Shown: piece by piece, positions 36,143 to 46,610 of the stretch
How positions within the stretch are numbered: the stretch's first letter is position 1
Layout: each line of letters begins with the position of its first letter
Assembly (NCBI RefSeq): GCF_026242195.1
Contig: NZ_RKLV01000001.1
Coordinates: 186,001 to 250,000, forward strand
Source: Halorutilus salinus
GTDB lineage: Archaea; Halobacteriota; Halobacteria; Halobacteriales; Halorutilaceae
Length of the DNA stretch: 64,000 nucleotides
Direction of reading: 5' to 3'
Made by a program: the position numbers and the translations under genes
Notes under the pieces: model-generated
The model's input: only the letters and a program-made list of their open reading frames with translations
Told to the model about the DNA's origin: nothing
Databases searched by the model: none

Positions 36143-37009
36143 GTGCCAGCGCGGTCGAGCGCCCCCGGATCAGCGTTTCTCGTCGGAGAGCACGCCGTCG
36201 TCTACGACGAACCCGCTCTTCTCCTCGCCGTCGACAGACGCGCGACGGTAGCCGTCGAAGACGCCGACGAGGACGACCTACCCGACTCCGCTTACGTCCG
36301 CGAGGCGGTCGAAAGGACACGCCTGTACGCCGACGAAACGACGCCGGTTCGCGTCGAGGTTTCTTCCGACATCCCCGTCGGCGCGGGGCTGGGTTCGAGC
36401 GCCGCAGTCTCTGTGGCGACGTTACACGCCGTATCGCGCCAGTTCGGTGCTCCTATGGAACCCCAAGAGGTCGCAGACGAGGCGTACGCCGTAGAACGCG
36501 CCGTACAGGGAAAGGCGTCCCCCGCTGACACGTACACGTCGGCGACAGGAGGCTACGTCGTCGTAGATGGTGACGAGCGCCGAACCGTGGATGCACCCGA
36601 CGCCCGTTTCGTCGTCGGCTACGACGGAGGCTCCGCGCCGACGGGCGAGATGGTCGACGGCGTCGCACGTCTCGTCGATCGGAACCCCGTTGCGTCCGAC
36701 ATCGTCTCCGCGGTAGGCGACCTTTCACACGACGCCGTCGAAAGCCTCGAATCGGGCGATCTTGAAGTCGTCGCCGCGCTCATGGACATGAACCAAGGTC
36801 TTCTCGACGCTCTCGGTGTCTCATCGTCGTCGCTTTCACGTATGGTCTGGTCTGCGCGCGACGCGGGCGCGAGCGCCAAGCTAACCGGCGCGGGGGGAGC
36901 AGGCTGTGTACTCGCCTACCCCGCGACAGACGAGGCTCAGGAGGCTGTCGCCGAAACAGCGAAAGAAGCCTTCGTCGTCTCACCCGCCGAAGGGGTGCGT
37001 TCCGAGTGA
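36143..37009 (+). CDS. mvk: Mevalonate kinase
   Basis: Phosphorylates mevalonate in isoprenoid lipid synthesis. This 288-residue GHMP kinase has APGSAFLVGEHAVVYDEPAL, the phosphate loop VPVGAGLGSSAAVSVATLHA near residue 80, KASPADTYTSATGGYVVVD and the C-terminal KLTGAGGAGCVLA. The GTG start at 36143 lies 6 bp after rps2. The stop overlaps the ipk GTG (GTGA). Confidence 0.95.
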   Translation: MPARSSAPGSAFLVGEHAVVYDEPALLLAVDRRATVAVEDADEDDLPDSAYVREAVERTRLYADETTPVRVEVSSDIPVGAGLGSSAAVSVATLHAVSRQFGAPMEPQEVADEAYAVERAVQGKASPADTYTSATGGYVVVDGDERRTVDAPDARFVVGYDGGSAPTGEMVDGVARLVDRNPVASDIVSAVGDLSHDAVESLESGDLEVVAALMDMNQGLLDALGVSSSSLSRMVWSARDAGASAKLTGAGGAGCVLAYPATDEAQEAVAETAKEAFVVSPAEGVRSE

Positions 37010-37710
37010 TACTCAAGATAGGCGGAAGCGTTCTGACGGAGAAGGACGGTGATGAGACGGTCGCTGGTGTTTTCGACGATGTTCTCGCCACCGTCGCGCG
37101 GGAAGCGCCCGACGACCTCGTTCTCGTCCACGGCGCGGGATCCTTTGGACATCCGCACGCCGAACGTCACGGGATTGATGAACGGACGGCGTCTGTCGAA
37201 GGAGCGTACGAGACACACGCCGCCGTAGCGCGTCTAAACCGTCAGGTCGTCGAGACGCTCAACAGCCACGGCGTCGACGCGGTTCCCGTACATCCGTCGT
37301 CGTGCGGTTGGCGCGACGGGGGGACGCGGTTCCAGACCGGTGCCGTCGAAAGTCTCCGCGACGCCGGCTTTCTACCCGTCGTACACGGCGACGTAGTAGC
37401 CGACGCGCACGGCGGTGCATCGGTTCTTTCGGGCGACGAACTCGCCGTCAGGCTCGCCGAGGAAGACGAGAGGATAGGTATGTGTACGTCGGCGGGCGGC
37501 GTCCTCAACGAAGAAGGTAACCGGCTGGGGCGCGTTTCATCGGTCGAAGAACTCACCGAGTTAGGCGACGGTACCGACGACGTTACACGGGGTATACGCG
37601 GGAAGGTCGAACGTCTTCTTTCGGCTCCGTCGGGAGGATACGTATTCGGTGCCGACGAGATAGACGCTTACCTCGGAGGAAACGACGTTGGAACCCTCGT
37701 AAGGAGGTAG
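37006..37710 (+). CDS. ipk: Isopentenyl phosphate kinase
   Basis: Makes isopentenyl diphosphate from isopentenyl phosphate in the archaeal mevalonate pathway. The 234-residue amino-acid-kinase-fold protein has [33 protein letters not shown] with the catalytic His, [20 protein letters not shown] and [13 protein letters not shown] start, coupled to mvk. Confidence 0.93.
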   Translation: MILKIGGSVLTEKDGDETVAGVFDDVLATVAREAPDDLVLVHGAGSFGHPHAERHGIDERTASVEGAYETHAAVARLNRQVVETLNSHGVDAVPVHPSSCGWRDGGTRFQTGAVESLRDAGFLPVVHGDVVADAHGGASVLSGDELAVRLAEEDERIGMCTSAGGVLNEEGNRLGRVSSVEELTELGDGTDDVTRGIRGKVERLLSAPSGGYVFGADEIDAYLGGNDVGTLVRR

Positions 37711-37711
37711 T

Positions 37712-38770
37712 ATGCCAGGAACATCAGAGAGAAAGGACGATCATATACGTATAGTCAAAGAGGAGGACGTGGAGGAGCCGGGTACGGGTTTCGTAGACGT
37801 TTCGTTGGTACACGACGCCCTCCCCGGTACGCATCTCGACGACGTGGACACGTCGACCGATATACTCGGCGCGACGCTCGGTGCGCCCGTCTTCATAGAA
37901 AGCATGACGGGCGGACATCCGAACGCGACGAAGATAAACCGTAACCTCGCGTACGCCGCCGACGAGATGGGTGTGGCGATGGGCGTCGGTAGCCAGCGCG
38001 CCGCGCTCGAAGACGACGACCGCAGACGGTCCTACGAGGTCGTACGTGACTCCGACGCAGGATCCGACGCCTTCGTCTACGGAAACATAGGCGCGGCGCA
38101 GTTGGACGAGTACGGTGTGGAAGGCGTCGAGGAATGCATCGATATGATAGATGCCGACGCGATGGCTGTCCATCTCAACTTCCTTCAGGAGGCTGTACAG
38201 CCCGCGGGCGATGTCGACGCACGCGGCTGTCTCGAAGAGATCGAACACGTCGCGCGCGAGGCGAGCGTCCCCGTCATCGTAAAGGAGACGGGAAACGGGA
38301 TCTCCGACGAGACGGCGCGTGAACTTGCCGAAGCGGACGTCGACTGCGTCGATGTCGCGGGAAAGGGCGGCACGACGTGGTCGGGTGTCGAGGCGTACAG
38401 GGCGTCCGCGCACGACGACAGACGCGGCGAGAACCTCGGTGAACTGTTCCGCGTCTGGGGCATACCTACGGTCGCAAGCACCGTACTCGCCTCAGACGAA
38501 CACCCGTGCGTCGTCGCGTCGGGCGGTGTCCGTTCGGGTCTCGACATAGCGAAGGCGGTTGCGCTGGGTGCGTCGGCGGGTGGTCTCGCCAAGCCGTTCC
38601 TCAAGCCCGGTGCAAAAGGATCCGACGAGGCTCTCGAAGCCGTCGAACAGGTCGTCGCCGAGCTACGGACAGCGATGTTCGTCACAGGTTCGGAAGATAT
38701 CGATGAACTTAGTAAAGCCCGTTCTGTTGTAACCGGTAGAACAGACGAGTACCTTCAAAAGGTTCGGTAA
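37712..38770 (+). CDS. fni: Isopentenyl-diphosphate delta-isomerase, type 2
   Basis: FMN- and NADPH-dependent isomerase of IPP and DMAPP. The 352-residue protein has [98 protein letters not shown] and [14 protein letters not shown]. It follows ipk by one base. Confidence 0.96.
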   Translation: MPGTSERKDDHIRIVKEEDVEEPGTGFVDVSLVHDALPGTHLDDVDTSTDILGATLGAPVFIESMTGGHPNATKINRNLAYAADEMGVAMGVGSQRAALEDDDRRRSYEVVRDSDAGSDAFVYGNIGAAQLDEYGVEGVEECIDMIDADAMAVHLNFLQEAVQPAGDVDARGCLEEIEHVAREASVPVIVKETGNGISDETARELAEADVDCVDVAGKGGTTWSGVEAYRASAHDDRRGENLGELFRVWGIPTVASTVLASDEHPCVVASGGVRSGLDIAKAVALGASAGGLAKPFLKPGAKGSDEALEAVEQVVAELRTAMFVTGSEDIDELSKARSVVTGRTDEYLQKVR

Positions 38771-38822
38771 ACCACGGTTAAATTTCAATTTCAAAAGATC
38801 AAACTTAACGGAGAAAGACAAG

Positions 38823-40166
38823 ATGGAGATCGAAATAACAGCGGTAGGTGGATACGAAGAGGTAGGTAAACAGATGACTGCGGTTCGGTTGGGTGAAGAT
38901 GTCATAATCTTCGACATGGGCATCGACCTGTCGAAGATTCTGCTACACGAGAACGTAGAGACGGAGTCGATGCATTCGCTCGACCTCATCGAGATGGGAG
39001 GTATACCTGACGACCGTATAATGAGCGATATCGAGGGGGATGTCAAGGCTATCATACCGACGCACGGACATCTCGACCATATCGGCGCGATACCCAAGTT
39101 GGCGCACAGGTACGACGCGCCTATCGTGGCGACGCCTTTCACTGCGGAACTCGTCAAGAAGCAGGTTCAGGGCGAAAAGAAGTTCGGCTTCGACAACCCG
39201 ATACGTAAGATGGAGGCTGGCGAGGTCATACAGATAAACTCGAAGGTCACCGTCGAGTTCGTCAACGTACAGCACTCGATACCGGGTGCGATCGCGCCCG
39301 TCGTCCATACACCAGAGGGTGCGGTCGTGTACGGACTCGACATGAAGATAGACCATACGCCCGTCATAGGCGACCCTATCGATGTCGACCGTCTCAAGGA
39401 GATAGGGCGCGAGGACGAAGGCGTTCTTGCGCTCATACCTGAGGCGCTCAACGCGGGCGAAGACGGACGGACGCCGAGCGAGAAGGTGGCGAAGGAGATG
39501 TTACGTGACCTTCTCCACTCCTTTGAGGACTACGACGGCGGTATAGTTGCCACGACGTTCGCGTCGCATATAGCGCGTATAAAGAGCCTCCTTCAGTTCG
39601 CGCAGGAGATAGACCGCCGTCCGATACTCCTGGGTAGGAGCATGGAGAAGTACTCCGGGATCGCCGAACGTATGGATCTCGTCGAGTTCCCCGATGTCGG
39701 TATGTACGGTCACCGTAGGAGCATAGAGCGCGCGATGAAACGCGTTATGGACGAGGGTAAGGAGAAATACCTACCCATCGTGACGGGACATCAAGGCGAA
39801 CCCCGCGCGATGCTGACACGTATGGCGCGCGACGATACGCCGTACGAGATAGAGCAGGGCGACAAGATCGTGTACAGCGCGCGTATCATACCTTCGCCTA
39901 TAAACGAGGGACAGCGCCACCAAGCCGAGAAGCTACTCCGTATGCAGGGTGCGCGCGTCTACCCCGACATACACGTTTCGGGGCATATGGGCGGCGACGA
40001 GCATTACGACCTACTCGACTGGCTACAGCCCGAACAGGTGGTGCCCGCACACCAGACAGCCTCCGTCCGTAGCGAGTATATCGATATGGCGGAGGAGCTG
40101 GACTACAAGATGGGTCGTGACGCCCATCTGCTACGTAACGGCGACAGCGTCACGCTCACGGAGTAA
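38823..40166 (+). CDS. rnj: Ribonuclease J
   Basis: Archaeal RNase J, a metallo-beta-lactamase/beta-CASP 5'-3' exoribonuclease. The 447-residue protein has the metal motif [11 protein letters not shown] near residue 80, [43 protein letters not shown] (beta-CASP), [25 protein letters not shown] and [12 protein letters not shown]. The 52-bp upstream gap is AT-rich (GGTTAAATTTCAATTTC) and may hold its own promoter within the isoprenoid operon. Confidence 0.95.
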   Translation: MEIEITAVGGYEEVGKQMTAVRLGEDVIIFDMGIDLSKILLHENVETESMHSLDLIEMGGIPDDRIMSDIEGDVKAIIPTHGHLDHIGAIPKLAHRYDAPIVATPFTAELVKKQVQGEKKFGFDNPIRKMEAGEVIQINSKVTVEFVNVQHSIPGAIAPVVHTPEGAVVYGLDMKIDHTPVIGDPIDVDRLKEIGREDEGVLALIPEALNAGEDGRTPSEKVAKEMLRDLLHSFEDYDGGIVATTFASHIARIKSLLQFAQEIDRRPILLGRSMEKYSGIAERMDLVEFPDVGMYGHRRSIERAMKRVMDEGKEKYLPIVTGHQGEPRAMLTRMARDDTPYEIEQGDKIVYSARIIPSPINEGQRHQAEKLLRMQGARVYPDIHVSGHMGGDEHYDLLDWLQPEQVVPAHQTASVRSEYIDMAEELDYKMGRDAHLLRNGDSVTLTE

Positions 40167-40169
40167 GCC

Positions 40170-41123
40170 TTGCCCAACGTTCCCGACCCTGTCCGGGAGA
40201 ACGCACGTCTCGTGAACGAAGCGATAGACGGACGTCTGCCTCTCGGCGGGCTACGCGTCCACGAAGCCGCGGAGCATCTCCTGACGGCGGGGGGGAAACG
40301 TCTACGTCCCGCGTTGCTCATGCTCGTAGCCGACGCCTTCGGACGTTCGCCGCGCGACACCGTACCCCCCGCGCTCGCGGTTGAGATCACGCATTCGTTC
40401 ACGCTGATACACGACGACGTTATGGACGACGACCCTCTGCGACGCGGCGAGGAGAGCGTCCACAAGAGATGGGACGTACCGACGGCGATACTCACGGGCG
40501 ACTACCTCTACTCGAAGGCTTTTGAGACCGCACTCAAAACCGACGCCACCGACGCGACGATGAGACGTGTCATGGAGACGCTTGCGGAGACGTGTACGCT
40601 CATCTGCGAAGGGCAGGCGCTCGACGTCGAGTACGCCGAGGCGGATACTGTCAGCGAGGACGACTACCTCCGTATGGTCGAACTCAAGACGGGTGTACTT
40701 TTCGCCGCCTCGACGGGTATCGGCGCTCTCGTCTCAGAAAGCGGTATCTTCGACGAGGCGTACGGATACGGTCTCAGGATAGGAAAGGCGTTTCAGATAC
40801 ACGACGACGTTCTTGACCTCGTGGGCGAAAGCGGTGATCTCGGAAAGACGCGTGCGAGCGACCTTTTCGAGGGTAAGAACACGCTCGTCACACTCCACGC
40901 GCGCAGAAACGGCGTCGATCCGTCTCTGCCCCACGACGCTTCCGACGCGGAGGTCGAGGCTAAGGTTGAGGAGATACGCGAAGCGGGTAGCATCGGCTAC
41001 GCCCGCGAACGTGCGGAGACTCTCGTCGACGGGGCGAAGGACGACCTCGACGCCCTCCCTGAGGGTGAACCGCGCGACGCACTCGCCGAGGTCGCCGACT
41101 ACCTCGTGAGGAGGGACTACTGA
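40170..41123 (+). CDS. idsA: Polyprenyl diphosphate synthase (GGPP/FGPP synthase)
   Basis: Chain-elongating prenyltransferase for archaeal lipids. The 317-residue protein has GGKRLRPALLMLVADAFG, the first aspartate-rich motif LIHDDVMDDDPLRRGE near residue 80 and the second IHDDVLDLVGESGDLGKTRA near residue 210. The start is TTG at 40170, 3 bp after rnj. The stop overlaps gltX by one base (TGATG). Confidence 0.94.
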   Translation: MPNVPDPVRENARLVNEAIDGRLPLGGLRVHEAAEHLLTAGGKRLRPALLMLVADAFGRSPRDTVPPALAVEITHSFTLIHDDVMDDDPLRRGEESVHKRWDVPTAILTGDYLYSKAFETALKTDATDATMRRVMETLAETCTLICEGQALDVEYAEADTVSEDDYLRMVELKTGVLFAASTGIGALVSESGIFDEAYGYGLRIGKAFQIHDDVLDLVGESGDLGKTRASDLFEGKNTLVTLHARRNGVDPSLPHDASDAEVEAKVEEIREAGSIGYARERAETLVDGAKDDLDALPEGEPRDALAEVADYLVRRDY

Positions 41124-42808
41124 TGGAAGAAGAAACACGTGAACTCGTCAGGCTGTACGCCTTGCAGAACGCCGTCGAACACGGTGCGGACGCCGACCCC
41201 GGCGCTGTCATCGGTACCCTCATGGGCGAACATCCGGAGCTACGTGAGAACGCGGAGAAGGTTTCGGAGGAAGCCCCTGAGGTCGTGGCGTCCGTAAACG
41301 CGATGCAACCCGACGAGCGCCGCGCGGTGCTCGAAGACGAAGCGCCCGAGATGCTCGAAGACGACGAGGAAGAGGACGATGAGGGTCTCCCGTCTCTTCC
41401 CGCGGCGGACGACTACGACGAGATCGTGATGCGTTTCGCACCCAACCCCAACGGGCCTCCGACCATCGGTAGCGCACGCGGCATGGTCGTGAACGACGAG
41501 TACGTACGTGAGTACGACGGGACTCTTGTCCTCCGGTACGACGACACCGACCCCGTCAACAAACGTCCTCTACCCGACGCGTACGGCTGGTACGAGGACG
41601 ACGCCGAATGGCTCGGTGTCGGTATAGACGAGACGTACCGCGCGAGCGACCGTCTCGAAACCTACTACGAACACGCACGCGAACTCATCGAGATGGGGGA
41701 GGCGTACGTCTGCGACTGTCCCGCCGAAGGGTTCAGCGAGAAGAAAGCCGAGGGCGTCGCGTGCCCGCACCGTGACCGCGGTGTCGATGAGAACCTCGCC
41801 GAATGGGAACGTATGCACGACGACGCCACCGACACGGTTCTCCGAATCAAGACGGATATGGAGCACAAGAACCCTGCTCTGCGCGACTGGGTGGCTTTCC
41901 GCGTCGTTGAGGAACCCCACCCGCTCACCGGCGACGACTACCGCGTCTGGCCCATGCTCGACTTCCAGTCGGCTATCGACGACCGTCTTCTCGGTACGAC
42001 GCATATCATACGCGGCAAGGATCTCCGCGACTCCGAAGGTCGTCAGGGATACGTCTACGACGCCTTCGGATGGGACTACCCCGAGGTCCTCCACTGGGGT
42101 CGTATCTCCGTAGAGGAGTACGGTACGCTGTCCACCTCGTCGCTCGCCGAGAAGGTCACAGCGGGCGAGTACGAGGGATGGGACGACCCGCGCGTTCCGA
42201 CCGTGCGCGCCCTCCTCCGGCGCGGTATACGCGGTGAGGCGCTACGCGAAGCGCTCCTCGAACTCGGCGTTAGCGACGCCGACGTAGAGTTCAGCATGGA
42301 ACACGTCTACTCCGCCAACAGGGCGCTCGTCGACGACGAGGCGAACCGTTACTTCTTCGTACGCGACCCCGTACGCGTCGAGGTCGAGGACGCACCCGAA
42401 ACCGTCGCTCATCCGCCGCTCCATCCCGACGACGACCGCGGCGTCCGCGAACTCGCCGTCGACGACGCCGTCCTACTCGAAGCCGACGACCTGCCCGACG
42501 ATGGCGAGAAACTACGTTTCAAGTCTCTGTACAACGTAGAGGTCGTCTCAACCGACCCGCCCGTCGTGCGCCATCTCGGAAACGACCTTTCGCTCGTCCG
42601 CGATGGCGACGCGTCGGTCGTTCACTGGCTTCCCGCGGACGACGGCGAGACTGTTGACGCGACGTTACGGACGCCCGACGGCGACGAGACGGGCGTCGTC
42701 GAACCGGCGGCGCGCGACGAACTCGACGACATCGTGCAGTTCGAGCGCGTTGGCTTCGCTCGTGTCGACTCCGACGACCCTTTCGTCGCCTTCTTCGCTC
42801 ATAGATAG
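41123..42808 (+). CDS. gltX: Glutamyl-tRNA synthetase
   Basis: Class I synthetase of the archaeal GluRS type, 561 residues with an N-terminal helical domain of about 100 residues. The active site region is RFAPNPNGPPTIGSARG, so the HIGH signature reads TIGS near residue 113. The RYDDTDPVNKR segment and the LSTSSLAEKV loop (KMSKS position) follow, as does a C-terminal anticodon-binding beta-barrel. It is the last gene of this operon. Confidence 0.95.
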   Translation: MEEETRELVRLYALQNAVEHGADADPGAVIGTLMGEHPELRENAEKVSEEAPEVVASVNAMQPDERRAVLEDEAPEMLEDDEEEDDEGLPSLPAADDYDEIVMRFAPNPNGPPTIGSARGMVVNDEYVREYDGTLVLRYDDTDPVNKRPLPDAYGWYEDDAEWLGVGIDETYRASDRLETYYEHARELIEMGEAYVCDCPAEGFSEKKAEGVACPHRDRGVDENLAEWERMHDDATDTVLRIKTDMEHKNPALRDWVAFRVVEEPHPLTGDDYRVWPMLDFQSAIDDRLLGTTHIIRGKDLRDSEGRQGYVYDAFGWDYPEVLHWGRISVEEYGTLSTSSLAEKVTAGEYEGWDDPRVPTVRALLRRGIRGEALREALLELGVSDADVEFSMEHVYSANRALVDDEANRYFFVRDPVRVEVEDAPETVAHPPLHPDDDRGVRELAVDDAVLLEADDLPDDGEKLRFKSLYNVEVVSTDPPVVRHLGNDLSLVRDGDASVVHWLPADDGETVDATLRTPDGDETGVVEPAARDELDDIVQFERVGFARVDSDDPFVAFFAHR

Positions 42809-42939
42809 ACGGATAGCGAAAAACGCGGTGGCGCGCGGCGACGAGACGTACCATGGACAGGTTTTCGTCGCCGACGTTCTACGCCGCGTACCCGCGGTAC
42901 ATACGTCTTCATAATAGCCTACCGTACGTCTACGTCGCC

Positions 42940-43950
42940 CTACCGAGAAGCGTCGCGCATCTCGACCTGAAGCCCCGCCTCCGCGACGTTGACACCGTAC
43001 TCCGACGTGCGCACCAGACTGTCGAGTACGGTTCCGAGGAGGTAGCCGTCATCGGCGTCGCGCTCGTACAGTTCGCGGTCGAGCGCCTCGGCGTCGTCGA
43101 CGAAGACCTCGGCGTCCACGATTATCGAGCCAAGGTCTGAATCCTCGACGTCCAACAGACCGTCGACCGAACGCGTCACGAGGTTGCGTGACCGCTCCCC
43201 GAGGGCGTCGAACCTCTCGGCTACCTCGTCGGGCGGTGTCGAAGCGGCGCGCTCCGCGACCTCGGCTATCTTCTCGGCGTGGTCGGCGATACGTTCGAGC
43301 TGGCGCGCCGCCGTGTAGTACTCGAACTTGGTCAGGTCGCCGCCGCGCATCGGCACGTCGACGTTGACGAGCGACCGCTGGAACTCCCTGCAGATGAGAC
43401 CGAACAGGCGGTCGACGTCGTTGTCCTGCCGCGCGACGCGTCTCCCCTTCTCCGCGTCACCCGCAAGGACGGCGTCGAGGGCGTCCTCGTGCATCGAGAG
43501 AGCCGTGAGCTTCATCTGCACGAGCGTCTGTTCCGGCGAAAGGTCGCCGACATCGAGCATCGTGCGCGCGACTATAGAGCCTTCGCCCTCCTCGTGGACC
43601 TCGATACCGACAAGACCCGTGACGGCGTCGCGTATCCCGCGGCGCTGGTCGTTTTCGAGCATCCCCTCGACGCGCACCTCCTCGCACCCGGCGATGTACG
43701 CCGACTCGACGCTCCTTGCGAGGTCCTCGGGTTCGCGCCCTTCCGCCTGTATCACCACCGACCGCCGTTCGCCGTCGGCGTCGTGCGAGACCACCAGACG
43801 GTCGTCGCGTGAGTAGAGCCGCACCGTCGTTCCCGACTCGACGCCATGTTCGCGCGCCCAGTCCTTCGGAAGCGAGACGGTGTAGGTGGAGCCGCCCGTC
43901 ACCTGCACCTTACGCTCCACGGCTTCCTCACCGTTAGTCACGTCGTACAC
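42940..43950 (-). CDS. AbrB-PhoU fusion phosphate regulator
   Basis: A 336-residue protein with an N-terminal SpoVT-AbrB DNA-binding domain (VQVTGGSTYTVSLPKDWARE, then SGTTVRLYSRDDRLVV) followed by a PhoU domain with the metal-binding repeats (FEYYTAARQLERIADHAEKI and VLDSLVRTSEYGVNVAEAGL). Such fusions are common near archaeal pst operons and are thought to control phosphate uptake. The GTG start at 43950 is assumed; a GTG three codons in is also possible. It is divergent from pstS. Confidence 0.9.
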   Translation of the reverse strand: MYDVTNGEEAVERKVQVTGGSTYTVSLPKDWAREHGVESGTTVRLYSRDDRLVVSHDADGERRSVVIQAEGREPEDLARSVESAYIAGCEEVRVEGMLENDQRRGIRDAVTGLVGIEVHEEGEGSIVARTMLDVGDLSPEQTLVQMKLTALSMHEDALDAVLAGDAEKGRRVARQDNDVDRLFGLICREFQRSLVNVDVPMRGGDLTKFEYYTAARQLERIADHAEKIAEVAERAASTPPDEVAERFDALGERSRNLVTRSVDGLLDVEDSDLGSIIVDAEVFVDDAEALDRELYERDADDGYLLGTVLDSLVRTSEYGVNVAEAGLQVEMRDASR

Positions 43951-44282
43951 CTCCGTAACGCGCCTTTCGTGGCGTAACCATAGCTACAGTACCTAAGCGT
44001 TACATAAATATCATACTATTGGGTATATATTCGACGGTGAGACTGGGATATATCTCTTGTCGAAGCGCATACATGAGAACAAGTACTTACCGAAGCATGA
44101 CGAATCTCCTCGGTAAATGGGAGAAAAGTAGATGACGTGCGCTGAACAATCCGCATATCTACCTACACCACGATGCTAAACCTCGCCTAATATGTTCTGC
44201 TAAATAGTTCTATGTAGTACTTTGTTACGAAAAGTACCTCTATTAGCAACCTACTTGTGTGCACTGGGACCATAGCCGAGTG
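43951..44282. promoter_or_regulatory. AT-rich divergent promoter region between the AbrB-PhoU gene and pstS
   Basis: These 332 bp hold no gene and are much richer in A+T than their surroundings. TATA-like boxes face both ways: ATATTTATG read leftward near 44007 and TAAATAG read rightward at 44201-44207. An inverted repeat GTACTTT-N7-AAAGTAC spans 44217-44237, and TGCTAAA is repeated at 44174 and 44198. The region is the likely site of phosphate control for both directions. Confidence 0.6.
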
Positions 44283-45422
44283 ATGGTCGAAAAAGACTCC
44301 AATGGCGTTTCGCGCAGGAAGGTACTGACAACAACAGGCGGTATCGCAGGTGCAGGCATCGTTTCGGGATGTCTGAACACCGGCGGGAACGACGACGGTA
44401 GCGGCAACGGTAGCAGCAGTAACGGTAACGACGAGATGAACGGTAACGGCGAGATGAGCAACGAGAGGGGCTCGGATTCGATGGACACCTCGCCGCTCAA
44501 CGCGGGCGGTTCGTCGACGGTTTACCCCATCGCCAACTCCGCGGCGCGTCTCTGGAACGGCAACCCGCCCGCGAGCGACGAGGAGTACTGGGGTCCCGGT
44601 CAGTACGGCATCGACACCGACATGAATCTCGCGGACTACTTCGGGTCCTTCTACGGATTCGAGCCGACCGACGAGCGTACCGTTCCGCCGTTTACGGCGA
44701 GCGTAGCCCTCAGCCACTCAGGGACGGGCGTCGAGGCTGTCATAAACGGACGTGCGGACTTCGGCAACGCGAGTTCGACGGCGGAGTCTATACTCGGACC
44801 CGACAACGATGCGCTCGACAGCATCGTCGACCATGTCGTGGGCGTCGACGGTCAGCCTCTCGTCGTCTCGCGCGAGATATACGACGCGGGTGTCACGAGT
44901 ATCACGGGCGAGGAACTCCGTGATATCTACATGCAGGAGATAACCAACTGGAGCGAACTCGGCGGTCCTGACAGGGAGATATACGCCGTCGGGCGTGCTG
45001 AGGACTCGGGTACGGACACGGCGTTCCGCACGAACCTATACGGGGACCCGGACGCTCCTATCGAACCCGACGTACGTCGCGGACAGAACCAGCAGGTCGC
45101 CAGTATCATCGAACAGGAGGATAACGCCATCGCGTACATCGCGCTCGCGTTCGTCGAACCCGACGGCGCGACACCAGCCGTAGACCTCGAACTCGACGGA
45201 ACGACGTACAGCTACGGCGAGAACCTTGGTGCTGAGGACTACCCGCTCAACCGTGACCTCCACATGTACACGTGGGGGGACACGAGCATGAAGGAGGCGG
45301 CTTTCCTCAACATGATACTGTCCGACTTCGGTCAGCAGGAGTTCGTCGCGTCCAACAATTACTTTACGCTCCCCGACGACCGACGCCAAGAGGAGCGCGA
45401 CAAGCTACCCAACCAGGTCTGA
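44283..45422 (+). CDS. pstS: Phosphate ABC transporter substrate-binding lipoprotein
   Basis: A 379-residue Tat-exported lipoprotein. The N-terminus has the twin-arginine SRRKVLTTTGG and lipobox IVSGC with Cys30, followed by a Gly/Asn/Ser linker. The PBP-like core has AGGSSTVYPIANSAARLW, VALSHSGTGVEAVINGRADFG, GQPLVVSREIYD, ITNWSELGGPDREIY and RAEDSGTDTAFRTNLYG, matching PstS. ATG 44283 is chosen since it gives a normal Tat N-region. Confidence 0.95.
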   Translation: MVEKDSNGVSRRKVLTTTGGIAGAGIVSGCLNTGGNDDGSGNGSSSNGNDEMNGNGEMSNERGSDSMDTSPLNAGGSSTVYPIANSAARLWNGNPPASDEEYWGPGQYGIDTDMNLADYFGSFYGFEPTDERTVPPFTASVALSHSGTGVEAVINGRADFGNASSTAESILGPDNDALDSIVDHVVGVDGQPLVVSREIYDAGVTSITGEELRDIYMQEITNWSELGGPDREIYAVGRAEDSGTDTAFRTNLYGDPDAPIEPDVRRGQNQQVASIIEQEDNAIAYIALAFVEPDGATPAVDLELDGTTYSYGENLGAEDYPLNRDLHMYTWGDTSMKEAAFLNMILSDFGQQEFVASNNYFTLPDDRRQEERDKLPNQV

Positions 45423-45506
45423 TAACGTCGGAGCCTCTCGGTTTGCGGTCGTAGCGAGGAATGGCAAAAAACATAATCACGACATACACACTGTAAGCAA
45501 CAGACC

Positions 45507-46610
45507 GTGTTTGAAACCCTCAGGAATCCACGTAGCGCCATTCGGGAAGCGGTCAGTAGACTGCGCGTCTTGGCTGAGGAGACGGACCGTCTCACGCTCG
45601 TCCTCGTCGTGGCGCAGGCGTTTTTCGCCGGCGGTGCCTTCGTCAGCCTTCTCGCCACAAGGTCATCCTTGGCGACAAGCTTCTTCTTCCTGTTCCTCGT
45701 CTCCTCCGGCGTAAGCTGGGTGCTTAGACAGGCTGTCACCGCTAAGATTCTGACCTTCATGATGACCGCCACCGTGCTTGCAACGCTCGGTCTTATAGTG
45801 GTCTTCCTCGTAATCGAAGCTATTCCTGTCTTCCGACATACGGGGCTTGAACTGTTCCTTCCCTTCGACGGCGCGAACTGGTCGACGAGCGCGGGGGAGT
45901 TCTCGCTCGTAGCCATGATATGGGGTACTGTTCTCACGACGCTTGTCGCGGTAGTCGTCGCCGCGCCTTTCGGCATCGCGGGGGCGCTTTTCATAAGCGA
46001 AATCGCGCCCGAATGGCTCAAGTCGTTTGTCAAGCCTTCGGTTGAGATACTCGCCGGCATACCTTCCATCGTATACGGCTTCATCGGATTCACGATACTC
46101 AATCCGTATGTCGGCGACCTTTTTTCCGTCAGCCCAGGCTCGCTGTTCCTAATCGGACTCGTCATCGGTCTAATGGCGCTCCCGACGGTCGTCTCAGTCG
46201 CCGAGGACGCTCTCTCTTCCGTACCCGGTTCGATGAAGAACGGCTCGCTTGCCGTCGGCGCTACAGACTGGCAGACGATGAAGAGCGTCACCGTCCCCGC
46301 GTCTTTTTCGGGAATCTCCGCCGCTGTCCTCCTCGGCGTGGGGCGTGCAATGGGCGAAACGATGGCGGCAACGGTCATGATTTCACACACGCGCCAACTT
46401 CCCGAACCGACCGTATACAACGTCTTCGACAGCACGGAGACGCTGACGACGCTCATCGCAAGCTCATACGGACACGTCACGCCCGGCGAACTGTTCTGGA
46501 GCGCGCTGTTCGCCGCGGGCGTCTTCCTTCTCGTTATCGTCACGGGTCTGGGTATAGTATCGCAGATAATCGAGCAACGTATGAAACGTAAGTTAGGAGG
46601 CAAGGAATGA
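45507..46610 (+). CDS. pstC: Phosphate ABC transporter permease PstC
   Basis: A 367-residue membrane protein with about eight helices and the permease loop DALSSVPGSMKNGSLAVGAT, followed by DWQTMKSVTVPASFSGISAA and GRAMGETMAATVMI. The PstC-typical IWGTVLTTLVAVVVAAPFGI segment is present. GTG start at 45507, 84 bp after pstS. The stop overlaps pstA (ATGA). Confidence 0.94.
   Translation: MFETLRNPRSAIREAVSRLRVLAEETDRLTLVLVVAQAFFAGGAFVSLLATRSSLATSFFFLFLVSSGVSWVLRQAVTAKILTFMMTATVLATLGLIVVFLVIEAIPVFRHTGLELFLPFDGANWSTSAGEFSLVAMIWGTVLTTLVAVVVAAPFGIAGALFISEIAPEWLKSFVKPSVEILAGIPSIVYGFIGFTILNPYVGDLFSVSPGSLFLIGLVIGLMALPTVVSVAEDALSSVPGSMKNGSLAVGATDWQTMKSVTVPASFSGISAAVLLGVGRAMGETMAATVMISHTRQLPEPTVYNVFDSTETLTTLIASSYGHVTPGELFWSALFAAGVFLLVIVTGLGIVSQIIEQRMKRKLGGKE

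Noticed and set aside
42853-43140. Possible small plus-strand gene after gltX
   Set aside because: Most of it is antisense to the AbrB-PhoU gene; no ribosome-binding site or promoter stands out.
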